A stretch of DNA of 64,000 nt from an uncultured Pseudoflavonifractor sp. GTDB lineage: Bacteria; Bacillota; Clostridia; Oscillospirales; Oscillospiraceae. Both the position numbers and the translations under genes were made by a program. The stretch is from contig CANEAY010000003.1 in the NCBI GenBank assembly GCA_947425785.1, positions 62,001 to 126,000 of the forward strand, read 5' to 3'. Positions 25,727 to 35,327 of the stretch are shown here, piece after piece (the stretch's first letter is position 1; every line of letters starts with the position of its first letter). The notes under the pieces were generated by a model. It made no database searches. It was given only the letters and a program-made list of their open reading frames with translations, and was not told the origin of the DNA.

Positions 25727-25755
25727 TTGATTTTCCGCCAAATATAGCGTATAAT
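25727..25755 (+). promoter_or_regulatory. Promoter of the large SLH gene
   Basis: -35 TTGATT at 25727-25732, 17-base spacer, perfect -10 TATAAT at 25750-25755. A short CAAGAT/ATCTTG hairpin sits in the leader. Confidence 0.7.
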
Positions 25756-25807
25756 GTGGTTTACAAGATGTCCATCTTCCATATCTTGAATGTCTGGAGG
25801 AATTTAT

Positions 25808-28174
25808 ATGAAACTGAAACGCCTTGGAGCCCTGGCACTGACACTGGCTCTGACCCTCTCCCTGGCTGTAGTCCCCGCCCACGCCGCCACCTTCAGCGAC
25901 GTGGAGAACCACTGGGCCAAGGACTACATCTCCAAGATGGCCAATCGCGGCTACGCCAAGGGCTATGACGACGGCACCTTCAAGCCCGACGGCAAGATGA
26001 CCGCCGCCGAGACCCTGCTGTTCTGCGCCCGGGCCACCGGCCTTGACAGCACCACCCAGGACAAGATCGCCGCCGCCCGGGCCGAGGAGATGGAGTCCAT
26101 CCTGCCCAATGGTATGTACTCCTGGGCGGGCAAGGAGATGGCCATCGCCATCGAGACCGGAGTGCTGTCCATCTCCGAGCTGGAAGCCCTGGCCCAGACC
26201 GACCCCAAGACGGTCACCGAGGCCAACCCCAAGGGCCGGACTTATCTGGAGCAGACCATCACCCGGGAAAACCTTTGTATGTACCTGGTGCGGGCCATGC
26301 AGCTGGAGCCCCTGGCCAAGAGCCTGTCCACCTACACCCTCAACTTTGAGGACAAGGCCAGCATCTCCTCCGCCCTCCAGCCCTATATCTACGTGCTGAA
26401 CAACTTCGGCGTCGTCCAGGGCAACGAGCTGGGTGAGTTCAACCCCCACGGCGCTGTGACCCGCGCGGAGATGACCACCATGCTGTGCCGCACCCTGGAC
26501 TTCATGTCCTCCGCCGGCATTGAGGTGGAGCTGAGCGAGTACACCGACTACGACTGGACTGCGGGCACCATCGCCGCCGTCACCAACGGGGCCGACGGCG
26601 CTGTGATCCTCACCCTGGCCAGCGACATCTCCGGCACCCGCTCCTTCTCCCTGCCCTCCAGCGCCAAGATCTTTGACGACAATATGCTCACCTCCACCAG
26701 CGCCCTCAAGACCGGCCAGTATGTGCGCCTGAACCTGAACGCCAACGGCTCCATCCGGGAAGCCCGCTTGAGCGGCGGCCTCACCACCTGGGCCGGCTCC
26801 GTGTCCAGCCTGGCCGACGGCCAGCTCTCCATCCTGGCCGGGGGCCAGAGCAAGAACCTGAAGATCGACCGCTTTACCGAGGTCATGGTGGGCAAGAACA
26901 CCGGCGACCGCTCCATCATCGACGAGGACGCGGGCTACACCTCCGCCGTATGCTACGTGGACGAGATGGGCCACCTGGCCGGCGTGGTCTTTACCGGCGG
27001 CACCCAGATGACCGAGGGCCTTGTTGAGAGCGTCACCACCGTGGGCGGCAGCACCGTTTTGGGCGTCACCGCCTTCAACGGCGTGGTCTACCGCTACACA
27101 GTGCCCACCGGCATCGCCGTCACCGTCAACGGTGTGCTGGGCAGCCTCAACGCCAACCAGGTGGGCAAGTACATCCAGGTGCGTGTGAACAACGACAAGG
27201 GTGACGCCGCCTCCATCGCCGTGGACACCGTGAGCAACTACATCCAGGGCCCCATCAAGAAGCTGGGCACCACCGGCACCGTGCGCAACGTGACCATCGC
27301 CGACCACTTCACCGGCCGGGACTACACCTACCTGGTGAGCCAGAGCATCGCCATCACCTACGACGGCGAGCCCAAGACCGTCTCCCAGCTGGAGAACGGC
27401 TGGTACGCCACCGCCCTCATCTCCAACAACATGATCGCCCAGCTGGACGGCTATCCCGGTTCCACCAATGTGGAGGGCGTCCTCACCTCTATCTCCTACG
27501 GCGCCACCACCGTGCTGGAGGTGACCTTGAGCGACGACAGCATCACCCGCTACGACCTGGACATCACCAAGCTGCCCGACATCTACCGGGAGAACAAGGC
27601 CAGCTCCATCGACAAGCTGCGCACCGGCGACAGCGTGTCCATCACCATCCGCTACAACGAGATCGAGCGCATTGACGCCACTCCCCAGACCGCCAACCTC
27701 ACCGGCACCATCAACAAGGTGACCCTGGAGAACCGGGGCGTGACCATTGATGTACAGCTTACCGACGGCACCGTGGCCACCTACACCGTGGGCGAGGGTG
27801 TGTCCGTCACCCAGGGCAGCGCCGCCTCCAACGTCTATAACCTCAAGCCCAACCAGACCGTGGCCCTGGTGACCAACGGGGACGAGGTGGTCTCTGTGAA
27901 CATCACTGCCGACTCCTCCTCCGCCACCAAGCTCACCGGCACGGTGTACACCGTCAGCCCCAACAACCGCACCATGACCCTGCTGGTGCCCAATCCCAAC
28001 GGCACCGCCACCACCAAGCAGGTGAATATCCTCAAGGGCGCCACTCTGCTGGGCGCCGACGGCTCCGAGCTGAGCCTGAACAAGGACTTCTCTGTGGGCG
28101 ACACTGTGGAGCTGCGGGGCAGCTACGACGGAGCCACCTTCAACGCCTCCATCATCATCAAGGAATCCACTTAA
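25808..28174 (+). CDS. Large SLH-domain surface protein, probable S-layer-type protein
   Basis: Exported protein of 788 residues. CTGGAGG at 25794-25800 sets ATG 25808. Signal peptide 1-27 (ending PAHAA), then SLH domains over about 28-75, a diverged one around 100-150 and another around 180-240 (AVTRAEMTTMLCRTLDFM). Residues 245-788 are a long beta-rich region of repeated strands with few charged loops, including recurring elements such as LTGTVYTVSPNNRTMTLLV and VGDTVELRGSYDG. Strong promoter and terminator point to a highly expressed monocistronic gene. S-layer subunit or autolysin-like coat protein are both possible; no catalytic motif is seen. Confidence 0.85.
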   Translation: MKLKRLGALALTLALTLSLAVVPAHAATFSDVENHWAKDYISKMANRGYAKGYDDGTFKPDGKMTAAETLLFCARATGLDSTTQDKIAAARAEEMESILPNGMYSWAGKEMAIAIETGVLSISELEALAQTDPKTVTEANPKGRTYLEQTITRENLCMYLVRAMQLEPLAKSLSTYTLNFEDKASISSALQPYIYVLNNFGVVQGNELGEFNPHGAVTRAEMTTMLCRTLDFMSSAGIEVELSEYTDYDWTAGTIAAVTNGADGAVILTLASDISGTRSFSLPSSAKIFDDNMLTSTSALKTGQYVRLNLNANGSIREARLSGGLTTWAGSVSSLADGQLSILAGGQSKNLKIDRFTEVMVGKNTGDRSIIDEDAGYTSAVCYVDEMGHLAGVVFTGGTQMTEGLVESVTTVGGSTVLGVTAFNGVVYRYTVPTGIAVTVNGVLGSLNANQVGKYIQVRVNNDKGDAASIAVDTVSNYIQGPIKKLGTTGTVRNVTIADHFTGRDYTYLVSQSIAITYDGEPKTVSQLENGWYATALISNNMIAQLDGYPGSTNVEGVLTSISYGATTVLEVTLSDDSITRYDLDITKLPDIYRENKASSIDKLRTGDSVSITIRYNEIERIDATPQTANLTGTINKVTLENRGVTIDVQLTDGTVATYTVGEGVSVTQGSAASNVYNLKPNQTVALVTNGDEVVSVNITADSSSATKLTGTVYTVSPNNRTMTLLVPNPNGTATTKQVNILKGATLLGADGSELSLNKDFSVGDTVELRGSYDGATFNASIIIKEST

Positions 28175-28186
28175 GACACAAAGCTC

Positions 28187-28223
28187 AAAAGGCCCGCCGT
28201 CATAGACGGCGGGCCTTTTTTTG
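28187..28223 (+). terminator. Terminator of the large SLH gene
   Basis: AAAGGCCCGCCGTC, ATA loop, GACGGCGGGCCTTT and a T8 run. Confidence 0.92.
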
Positions 28224-28305
28224 CCCCGGGGGCTTTCATTTTTGCCCCTTGAAGCGCCGGCGGAGGAAAAAAGCCTAAAAAAACGGATTTTCATGTATTT
28301 TTTAT

Positions 28306-28334
28306 TTTTCAACCGGGCCGTCATGTGCTATAAT
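28306..28334 (+). promoter_or_regulatory. Promoter of the zapA operon
   Basis: -35 TTTTCA at 28306-28311, 17-base spacer, -10 TATAAT at 28329-28334. Confidence 0.55.
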
Positions 28335-28372
28335 GACTGTAACCATGCAAACATACAAAGGAGGGGCTGAAC

Positions 28373-28687
28373 ATGCAAAACAAGCTCACTGTGACCATCG
28401 CCGGGCAGGAATATACCCTGGTGGCCGCCGAGGACGCCGCCTACATGGAGAAGGTGGCCGCCCATGTGGACGCCAAGGTGCAGGAGGTACTGGACGGAGC
28501 CAGGGTCTCCTCCTCCGACGCCGCCATCCTGGCCGCGCTGAACATGGCCGACGAGTATTTTAAGGGCCAGGAGGCCGCAGAGGCCCTCCGGGGCCAGATC
28601 AAGGGCTATCTGGAGGAGGCCGCCGCTTTGAAGCTGGAGCTTTCCAAGGCCAAGCAGGAGATCTTCAAGCTCCAGAGCAAGAAGTAA
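28373..28687 (+). CDS. zapA: Cell division protein ZapA
   Basis: Small FtsZ-ring stabiliser of 104 residues. It opens with the family core (LTVTIAGQEYTLVAAEDAAYMEKVA) and continues as a long coiled coil with DAAILAALNMADEYF and a basic end. AAAGGAGG precedes ATG 28373. The U32 peptidase gene starts one base after its stop, a pairing common in Clostridia. Confidence 0.88.
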   Translation: MQNKLTVTIAGQEYTLVAAEDAAYMEKVAAHVDAKVQEVLDGARVSSSDAAILAALNMADEYFKGQEAAEALRGQIKGYLEEAAALKLELSKAKQEIFKLQSKK

Positions 28688-28688
28688 G

Positions 28689-30770
28689 ATGCTGGAACTG
28701 CTCTCCCCCGCCGGCTCCAGAGAAGCACTGGAGGCCGCCGTACAAAATGGGGCGGACGCGGTATATCTGGGCTTTGGAGACTTCAACGCCCGCCGCAACG
28801 CCAGGAATTTCACCGAGGCGGACTTCGCCTCGGCGGTCTCTTATTGCCATTTGCGGGGGGTCAAGGTCTATCTGACCCTGAACACCCTTCTCACCGACCG
28901 GGAGCTGCCTGACGCGGCACAGCTTGCCTCCAGGGCCTCCCAGCTGGGAGCGGACGCCGCCCTCATTCAGGACTTGGGCGTCCTCCGGGCAGTGCGGCAG
29001 GCCGCCCCCGACCTGCCGCTCCACGCCTCTACCCAGATGACCGTCCACTCCCTGGACGGGGTGAAGCTGTGCGCCGACCTGGGGCTGAAGCGGGCAGTGC
29101 TGTCCCGGGAGCTGCCGGAGAAGGAAATTGAGTACATCTGCACCCACTCTCCCATCGAGATCGAAGTTTTCGGCCACGGGGCCCTGTGTATGTGCTACTC
29201 CGGCCAGTGCTATTTCTCCGCCGTGGTGGGCCAGCGCAGCGGCAACCGGGGCCTGTGCGCCCAGCCCTGCCGCATGAAGTACGGCTGGGGCGGCAAGCCC
29301 GACGGCTACCCCCTGTCCCTGAAGGACGCCTGCCTCATCGACCGGCTGCGCTCCCTGCGGAAGATGGGGGTGAGCTGTCTGAAGCTGGAGGGACGGATGA
29401 AGCGGGCGGAGTATGTGGCGGTCATCACCCGCATCTACGCCGCTGTCCTCAAGGAGGACCGCCTGCCCACCGCCCAGGAGCTCCAAGACCTGGAGGCCGC
29501 CTTCTCCCGGGAGGGCTTCACCCAGGGATATTTTGACGACAAGACCGGCCGGGATATGTTCGGCGTCCGGCCGGAGAAGGCCCCCGAGCCCAAAGAGCTC
29601 TTCGCCCAGGCCCGGCAGACCTACGTGAACCAGGAGAACCCCCTGGTGGACGTGAAATTCTATGCCATGGCCCGGAGGGGGGAACCCCTCCAGGTGGGGG
29701 TGGAGGACGAGGACGGCCGGGTGGTCACCGCCGCCGGGAGCGTCCCCGAAGCCGCCATCAACCACCCCATCACCGCCCAGCAGGTGGAAAAACAGCTCTC
29801 CCGCACTGGGGGCACCCCCTACCGCTGTCTGGGGACGAAGGCTCTGGTGGAGGAGGGGCTGAGCGTGCCCCTGTCCGCCCTCAACGCCCTGCGCAGGCAG
29901 GTGCTGGAGGAGCTGTCCGCCCAGCGGCAGGCCCTGCCCCGGCGGCAGGTGGGCCAGTTCCACCCCGGCGCCCGCTATGAAAATCCCGAAGAGCCTCCCG
30001 CCCTCACCGTCTCGGTGCGCAGGGCGAGCCAGGTGAGCCCGGAGCTTCTTCGCCTGGATCCCGCCATCGTCTATATCCCCGCCGAAGAGCTTGCCCGGCA
30101 TCGGTCGTGCCTGACGGGCCTGGGCAAAAATACGGCGGTGGGGGTCATCCTCCCCCGCATCCTCTGGGACAGGGAACTGCCAGAGGTCATGGAGCAGCTG
30201 AAAACCTGCCGGGAGCTGGGTGCTACCGAAGCCCTGGTGGGCACTTACGGCCTTCTGGCCCCGGCCAAAAAGCTGGGGTACACCCTCCGGGGCGATTACG
30301 GCCTGCCCGTCTTCAACGCCCAGGCCCTCAAGGAGCTCAAGCGGCTGGGTCTCGTTTCCGCCACCGCCAGCTTTGAGCTGAAGCTGGCCCAGATCCGGGA
30401 TATGTCCAAGGCCATCCCGGTGGAGGCCCTGGTCTACGGCCGCCTGCCCCTGATGATCACCCAGAACTGCATTATCAAAAACCGCTCCGGCCGGTGCGCC
30501 TGCGAGGGGGAGAACATCCTCACCGACCGGAAGGGGGAGCGGTTCCCGGTGGTGAAGGCCCCCGGCTGCCGGAGTGAAATACTGAACAGCAAAAAGCTCT
30601 TCCTGGCGGACAAGCCGGACTGGCGCCGGTGCGGCCTCACCTACGCCCGGCTCCACTTCACCACGGAGAATCCCTGGGAGTGCGTCCAGGCCCTGGAGCG
30701 GTACCTGGGCAAGAGCCAGTGGGCCCCGGCGGAGTTCACCAGAGGGCTCTATTATAGAGGAGTTGAATGA
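28689..30770 (+). CDS. U32-family peptidase-like protein (RlhA/YhbU-type, with DUF3656)
   Basis: Protein of 693 residues in the U32 family. The TIM-barrel part has LLSPAGSREALEAAVQNGADAVYLG at its start, HASTQMTVHS near 113-122, and the signature EVFGHGALCMCYSGQCYFS near 158-176 with GNRGLCAQPCR just after. Family members with this Cys set act in tRNA or 23S rRNA hydroxylation and need iron-sulfur assembly; others are called collagenases. The C-terminal part (from about 370) is a DUF3656-like domain plus a second barrel-like segment with a CACEGENILTDRKG motif. A substrate cannot be assigned. Confidence 0.87.
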   Translation: MLELLSPAGSREALEAAVQNGADAVYLGFGDFNARRNARNFTEADFASAVSYCHLRGVKVYLTLNTLLTDRELPDAAQLASRASQLGADAALIQDLGVLRAVRQAAPDLPLHASTQMTVHSLDGVKLCADLGLKRAVLSRELPEKEIEYICTHSPIEIEVFGHGALCMCYSGQCYFSAVVGQRSGNRGLCAQPCRMKYGWGGKPDGYPLSLKDACLIDRLRSLRKMGVSCLKLEGRMKRAEYVAVITRIYAAVLKEDRLPTAQELQDLEAAFSREGFTQGYFDDKTGRDMFGVRPEKAPEPKELFAQARQTYVNQENPLVDVKFYAMARRGEPLQVGVEDEDGRVVTAAGSVPEAAINHPITAQQVEKQLSRTGGTPYRCLGTKALVEEGLSVPLSALNALRRQVLEELSAQRQALPRRQVGQFHPGARYENPEEPPALTVSVRRASQVSPELLRLDPAIVYIPAEELARHRSCLTGLGKNTAVGVILPRILWDRELPEVMEQLKTCRELGATEALVGTYGLLAPAKKLGYTLRGDYGLPVFNAQALKELKRLGLVSATASFELKLAQIRDMSKAIPVEALVYGRLPLMITQNCIIKNRSGRCACEGENILTDRKGERFPVVKAPGCRSEILNSKKLFLADKPDWRRCGLTYARLHFTTENPWECVQALERYLGKSQWAPAEFTRGLYYRGVE

Positions 30771-30771
30771 C

Positions 30772-31224
30772 ATGGAATTGAAGATAAAGCCCCTTTCCCC
30801 CCTGCTGGGGAAGGAGATCGAATATCCCGCCTACGCCACCGACGGCTCCGCCGGCATGGATCTGCGGGCTTGTATGAATGAGGCCGTCACCATCCCCGCC
30901 GGGGAGCGGGCCATGATCCCTACCGGCCTGGCCATCGCCCTGCCCGGGGCGGAGTGGGTGGCCCTGGTCTACGCCCGCTCGGGCCTGGCCATCAAGCACG
31001 GCCTGGCCCCCGCCAACTGCGTGGGGGTCATCGACAGCGACTACCGGGGGGAGGTCATGGTGGGCCTGCTCAACTCCTCCAAGGAGGACTACACCATCCA
31101 GCCCGGGGAGCGCATTGCCCAGCTGGTCATCACCCCCGTGACCCAGGCCCGGATCACCGTGGCGGACACACTGGATGACACCGGCCGGGGCGAGGGTGGC
31201 TTCGGAAGCACAGGGAAGGTATGA
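30772..31224 (+). CDS. dut: dUTP diphosphatase (dUTPase)
   Basis: Hydrolyses dUTP to dUMP, keeping uracil out of DNA; trimeric. ATG 30772 is chosen over TTG 30763, which lies too close to the AGAGG site at 30756-30760. The five dUTPase motifs are present in 150 residues: ATDGSAGMDL, YARSGLA, GVIDSDYRGE, GERIAQLVI and the C-terminal RGEGGFGSTG. It follows the U32 gene by one base and overlaps the alternative start of maf. Confidence 0.95.
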   Translation: MELKIKPLSPLLGKEIEYPAYATDGSAGMDLRACMNEAVTIPAGERAMIPTGLAIALPGAEWVALVYARSGLAIKHGLAPANCVGVIDSDYRGEVMVGLLNSSKEDYTIQPGERIAQLVITPVTQARITVADTLDDTGRGEGGFGSTGKV

Positions 31225-31226
31225 AT

Positions 31227-31796
31227 ATGGATATCGTATTAGCTTCCCAGTCCCCCCGGCGCAAGGAGCTTCTGACCCAGATGGGCCTCACCTTTACCGT
31301 TCACCCCGCCGACATCCAGGAGGTCATCCCGCCCGGCCTCACTCCCCAGGAGGCCGTCATGGCCCTGTCCCGCCAGAAGGCGGCGGCGGTGGCCGCCGAC
31401 CATCCCGACGATCTGGTCATCGCCGCCGACACCATCGTGGTCTTTGACGGCCGCCTCCTGGGCAAGCCCCACTCCCGGGAGGAAGCCCGGGAGATGCTCA
31501 CCGCCCTCTCCGGCAAGGCCCACCATGTGTGTACCGGCTTTACCCTGCAAAGGGCGGGACAGACCGAGTCCGGCTGCGAGGAGAGCGAGGTGTGGTTCCG
31601 GGAGCTGACAAGCCGGGAGATCGACGCCTACATCGCCACCGGGGAGCCCATGGACAAGGCAGGCGCTTACGGCATCCAGGGTTACGGCGCCCTGCTGGTG
31701 CGGGGCATCCACGGAGACTATTTCAATGTCATGGGCCTTCCCGTGTGCCGTTTGGGCATGGCCCTGAAAAATTTTGGAGTTGACTGTCTGGCGTGA
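31227..31796 (+). CDS. maf: Maf-family nucleotide pyrophosphatase
   Basis: House-cleaning nucleotide pyrophosphatase (dTTP/UTP type by family), 189 residues. The start at 31227 is preferred over the ATG six bases earlier because GGGAAGG then has proper spacing. Motifs: ASQSPRRKELL at the N-terminus, ADTIVVFDGRLLGKP near 70-84 and GKAHHVCTG, with YGIQGYGALLV and DYFNVMGLP at the C-terminus. It overlaps mreC by four bases (GTGA); maf next to mreCD is a common order. Confidence 0.94.
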   Translation: MDIVLASQSPRRKELLTQMGLTFTVHPADIQEVIPPGLTPQEAVMALSRQKAAAVAADHPDDLVIAADTIVVFDGRLLGKPHSREEAREMLTALSGKAHHVCTGFTLQRAGQTESGCEESEVWFRELTSREIDAYIATGEPMDKAGAYGIQGYGALLVRGIHGDYFNVMGLPVCRLGMALKNFGVDCLA

Positions 31797-32647
31797 AAGA
31801 TTTTCTGAAACAAAACGGAATATTGATCCTGGTCATCGCCCTGCTGCTCTCTCTCATCACGGCGGTGGTCTCTTTCACCTTCGGCGGCATCGCCAACCCC
31901 TTCGCCAACCTGGCGGGGGTGATCGCCACCCCCTTCCGCAACGGCATCCACGCCTTTGTCACCTGGACGGAGGGGGTCTACTCCGACGCCTTTGAGCGGG
32001 CGGCCATGGCCGAGGAGCTGGAGGAGCTGAAGCGGGAGAACGCCAAGCTCCAGGAGCAGGCCCGGGAGGGGGATGCCGCCAGCCGGGAGAACGAGCGGCT
32101 GCGCAGCCTGCTGGGGCTCAAGGAGAAGCGGCGCAGCTTTGACTTCGAGGCCGCCACCGTCACCGCCCGGGGAAGCTCCAACTGGTCCTCCACCCTGACG
32201 GTGAACAAGGGCTCCGCCCAGGATGTGGCGGCGGGAGACTGCGTGGTGGACGAGTACGGCAACCTGGTGGGGGTCGTCAGCCAGGTAGGCCTCAACTGGG
32301 CCACCCTCATCACCGTGGTGGACGTGGACTTGGAGATGGGCGGGCTCATCTCCCGCACCGACGGCGCCGCCATCCTGGAGGGGGACTTTTCCCTTATGGG
32401 AGAGGGAAAGCTGAAGCTGACCTACCTGCCCGAGGGGGTACAGCTCCTGGCGGGGGACGCCGTCCTCACCTCGGGACTCATCTCCGGGGACAAGGCCATC
32501 TATCCCTCCCGGCTGCTGGTGGGCTATGTGGAGGAAGTGCGCACCGATGAGAGCGGCATGAGCGACTACGCGGTGCTCACCCCCGCCACCCGGCTGGAAA
32601 GCCTGGAGCAGGTATTTATCATCAAGGATTTTGACGTGGTGGATTGA
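31793..32647 (+). CDS. mreC: Rod shape-determining protein MreC
   Basis: Bitopic scaffold of the elongation machinery, 284 residues, starting at GTG inside the maf stop. One N-terminal membrane helix (about 9-30), a coiled coil (about 60-108) and a beta-barrel periplasm-side domain with DVAAGDCVVDEYGNLVGVVSQV and ALLTSGLISGDKA-like segments. It forms a block with mreD and PBP2; mreB is not in the window. Confidence 0.93.
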   Translation: MKDFLKQNGILILVIALLLSLITAVVSFTFGGIANPFANLAGVIATPFRNGIHAFVTWTEGVYSDAFERAAMAEELEELKRENAKLQEQAREGDAASRENERLRSLLGLKEKRRSFDFEAATVTARGSSNWSSTLTVNKGSAQDVAAGDCVVDEYGNLVGVVSQVGLNWATLITVVDVDLEMGGLISRTDGAAILEGDFSLMGEGKLKLTYLPEGVQLLAGDAVLTSGLISGDKAIYPSRLLVGYVEEVRTDESGMSDYAVLTPATRLESLEQVFIIKDFDVVD

Positions 32648-32677
32648 CCACATCACCTAAGGAAAGGGGGCCGGAGC

Positions 32678-33193
32678 ATGACCACCAAAGACTTTACCAT
32701 CAAATGGCTGGCTTACGCCCTGGCCCTGCTGCCGGTGTGGTTTTTGAACGCCTTTCTGCTGCCCAAATTCCCCCTGATGGGGGTCATCCCCATGCTGCTG
32801 CCCCTGTGCGCCGTGGCGGTGGCCACCCTGGAGGGGGCCACCGCCGGGGCCGGCTTCGGCCTGGCGGTGGGCATTTTGTATGACGCCATCACCCTGGAGG
32901 GTATCCCCGGCGCCATGACCTTCCTCATGGCCCTGCTGGGCCTGGGGGCGGGACTGCTGGCCCAGTACGCCCTGCGGCAAGACCTCATCGGCTGTCTCAT
33001 CTGCTCCGCCCTGGCCCTTGGGGCCATCGACGCCATGCGCATGGGCATCCGCCTTTTGAACAGCGCCGCCCCCCTGGAGGCCATGGCTCTGGTGGCGGGG
33101 AAGGAAATTTTGTGGAGCCTGTGCTTCGTCCCCTTCATCTACCTGCTGTTCCGCTGGGTGTTCCGCCGGGTGCCCAAGGCCACCGTGCTGTGA
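32678..33193 (+). CDS. mreD: Rod shape-determining protein MreD
   Basis: Polytopic membrane partner of MreC, 171 residues with five to six helices. AAAGGGGG precedes ATG 32678. The family is weakly conserved; the assignment rests on hydrophobic pattern, length, the segment EGATAGAGFGLAVGILYD and position between mreC and the PBP2 gene. Confidence 0.88.
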   Translation: MTTKDFTIKWLAYALALLPVWFLNAFLLPKFPLMGVIPMLLPLCAVAVATLEGATAGAGFGLAVGILYDAITLEGIPGAMTFLMALLGLGAGLLAQYALRQDLIGCLICSALALGAIDAMRMGIRLLNSAAPLEAMALVAGKEILWSLCFVPFIYLLFRWVFRRVPKATVL

Positions 33194-33204
33194 GGGAGGA
33201 CGCT

Positions 33205-35301
33205 ATGGACGGAAAACAATTCCTGCGCCGCTCCCGGGTGGTGCTGATGCTCCTGGGGGTCATCCTGGCAGTCTTTGTTTTGGCCCTCTACGATCTGCAG
33301 GTGGTCCAGGGGGCCTACTACCGGGAACAGTCCACCCGAAAGATCGCCAACACCGAGACCGTTCAGGCCGCCCGGGGGGAAATTTTAGACCGCTACGGCC
33401 GGCCCCTGGTGACCAACCGGGCCAGCTACCAGGTGACCCTGGACGCCAGCCTTATGGGGGACACCCAGAAGCGCAACAGCACCCTCCTTTCCCTTCTGGA
33501 GGTCTGCGGCGAGCAGGGCCAGGAGTGGAACGACAGCCTGCCCATCACCGCCGCTCCCCCCTTCCGCTTCACCACCGACGAGCCCTTTCAGACCCAGTGG
33601 GAGACCGGGGAGGGAGAGGTCAAGACCGCCGACACCCGGCTTTTCCAGCTTGCCAAGACCCTGCGGCTGAAAACCGTCACCGCCGACGCTACGGCCCAGG
33701 ACACCGTGTGGGCCCTGCGGACATATTTTGAGGTTGACGAGACCCTGGACGAGGCCCGGGGCCGGGCCCTGGTGGGGGTGCTCTACGAGCTGACCCTCCG
33801 CTCCAAGGACGTGGTGCGCACCGGCTATACCTTTGCCGAGGATGTGGACATCGCCTTCATCACCGCCGTGAAGGAGCGGGGCCTGGCGGGGGTGAAGATC
33901 GATACCGTCACCGTCCGGGAATACGCCACCGCCTCGGCGGCCCATCTGTTGGGCCAGGTGGGCCCCATCACTTCGGAAAACTGGGACTACTACCGGGAAA
34001 AGGGCTACTCCATGAACGACACCGTAGGCGTGGACGGAGCGGAGCGGGCCTTTGAGGACATCCTTCGGGGCACCCCCGGCACCAAGGACGTGGAGCTCAA
34101 CCAGAACGGCAAGGTGGTGGGGGAGAGCTGGCATGTGAGCAGCGAGACCGGTGAAGTCCAGGCCCCCCAGCCGGGAGACAACCTGATGCTGACGGTGGAT
34201 ATCCGCCTTCAGGAGGTGGTGGAGGAGGCACTGGAGCGCCACGTGCCCACCATGACCGACGAGACCGAGGGGGCCGCCTGCGTCATCACCGACATGACCG
34301 GCGGGGTGCTGGCCTGCGCCTCCTACCCCTCCTTTGACCCGGCCACCTACCGCAAGAATTACAACGACCTGGCCCAGGACCCCCTGAAGCCCATGCTCAA
34401 CCGGGCCCTGCAGGGCCTCTACGCCCCCGGCTCCACCTTCAAGATGGCGGTGGCGGCGGGCGCCCTGGAGGAGGGGGCCATCACCCGGACGGAGAAAATT
34501 CAGGACACCGGCCGCTACAAGCACTACGACCGCATCGAGGATCAGCCCATGTGCTGGTACTTCCGTCAGTACGGCGGCACCCACGGCTGGGTCAATGTGT
34601 CCGAGGCCATCCGGGACTCCTGCAACGTATTTTTCTATGAGACCGGCCTGCGGCTGGGCATCGACGGCATCGGCCAATACGCCTCCCTCTTCGGCCTGGG
34701 GGAGTATACCGGCCTGGAGCTTTACGAGGAGAAGGGGGAGGTGGCCGGCCCCGAGACCAGCAAGCGCCACGAGCAGCCCTGGTACGAGGGGGACACCATG
34801 TACGCCGCCATCGGACAGGGCAACACCAAGGTGACCCCCATCCAGCTGGCCAACTATGTGGCCACCCTGGTCAACGGCGGCCACCACTACCCCACCCACC
34901 TGAAAAAGACGGTGAAGTCCAACGACTTCTCCCAGGTCATCGAGGAATACCAGCCTGTGGCCCGGGACGAGATTGGCCTGGACGAGGAGAACATCGCCGC
35001 CATCAAGAAGGGCATGGGCATGGTGGCCAGCGAGGGCTCCGCCGCCTGGTACTTCAAAGACCTGCCGGTGAAGGTGGGGGCCAAGACGGGTACCGCCCAG
35101 GTCTCCCGCAACAGCGAGGCCCACGCCATCCTGGTGGCCTTCGCCCCCTACGACGACCCGGAGATCGCCATCTCCATCGTGGTGGAGCACGGCGGCTCCG
35201 GCACCTCGGTGGCCGCCATCGCCGCGGAGATCTTAGACAACTATTTCTCCTCCCGGGACGTGATGGACGCCCCGGCGGTGGAGAACACCATGGCCCGCTG
35301 A
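33205..35301 (+). CDS. mrdA: Penicillin-binding protein 2 (class B transpeptidase of elongation)
   Basis: Membrane-anchored peptidoglycan transpeptidase, 698 residues. GAGGGAGG precedes ATG 33205. One membrane helix (about 12-33) leads to a pedestal domain and the transpeptidase domain. Active-site motifs: SxxK at Ser410 (PGSTFK), SxN in RDSCNVFF, and KTG in GAKTGTAQ. It has the extended head region of elongation-type PBP2, not a FtsI-type PASTA tail. Partner of MreC/MreD in the same transcript. Confidence 0.93.
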   Translation: MDGKQFLRRSRVVLMLLGVILAVFVLALYDLQVVQGAYYREQSTRKIANTETVQAARGEILDRYGRPLVTNRASYQVTLDASLMGDTQKRNSTLLSLLEVCGEQGQEWNDSLPITAAPPFRFTTDEPFQTQWETGEGEVKTADTRLFQLAKTLRLKTVTADATAQDTVWALRTYFEVDETLDEARGRALVGVLYELTLRSKDVVRTGYTFAEDVDIAFITAVKERGLAGVKIDTVTVREYATASAAHLLGQVGPITSENWDYYREKGYSMNDTVGVDGAERAFEDILRGTPGTKDVELNQNGKVVGESWHVSSETGEVQAPQPGDNLMLTVDIRLQEVVEEALERHVPTMTDETEGAACVITDMTGGVLACASYPSFDPATYRKNYNDLAQDPLKPMLNRALQGLYAPGSTFKMAVAAGALEEGAITRTEKIQDTGRYKHYDRIEDQPMCWYFRQYGGTHGWVNVSEAIRDSCNVFFYETGLRLGIDGIGQYASLFGLGEYTGLELYEEKGEVAGPETSKRHEQPWYEGDTMYAAIGQGNTKVTPIQLANYVATLVNGGHHYPTHLKKTVKSNDFSQVIEEYQPVARDEIGLDEENIAAIKKGMGMVASEGSAAWYFKDLPVKVGAKTGTAQVSRNSEAHAILVAFAPYDDPEIAISIVVEHGGSGTSVAAIAAEILDNYFSSRDVMDAPAVENTMAR

Positions 35302-35327
35302 AAATCACCCAGAAAGAGTGATATACC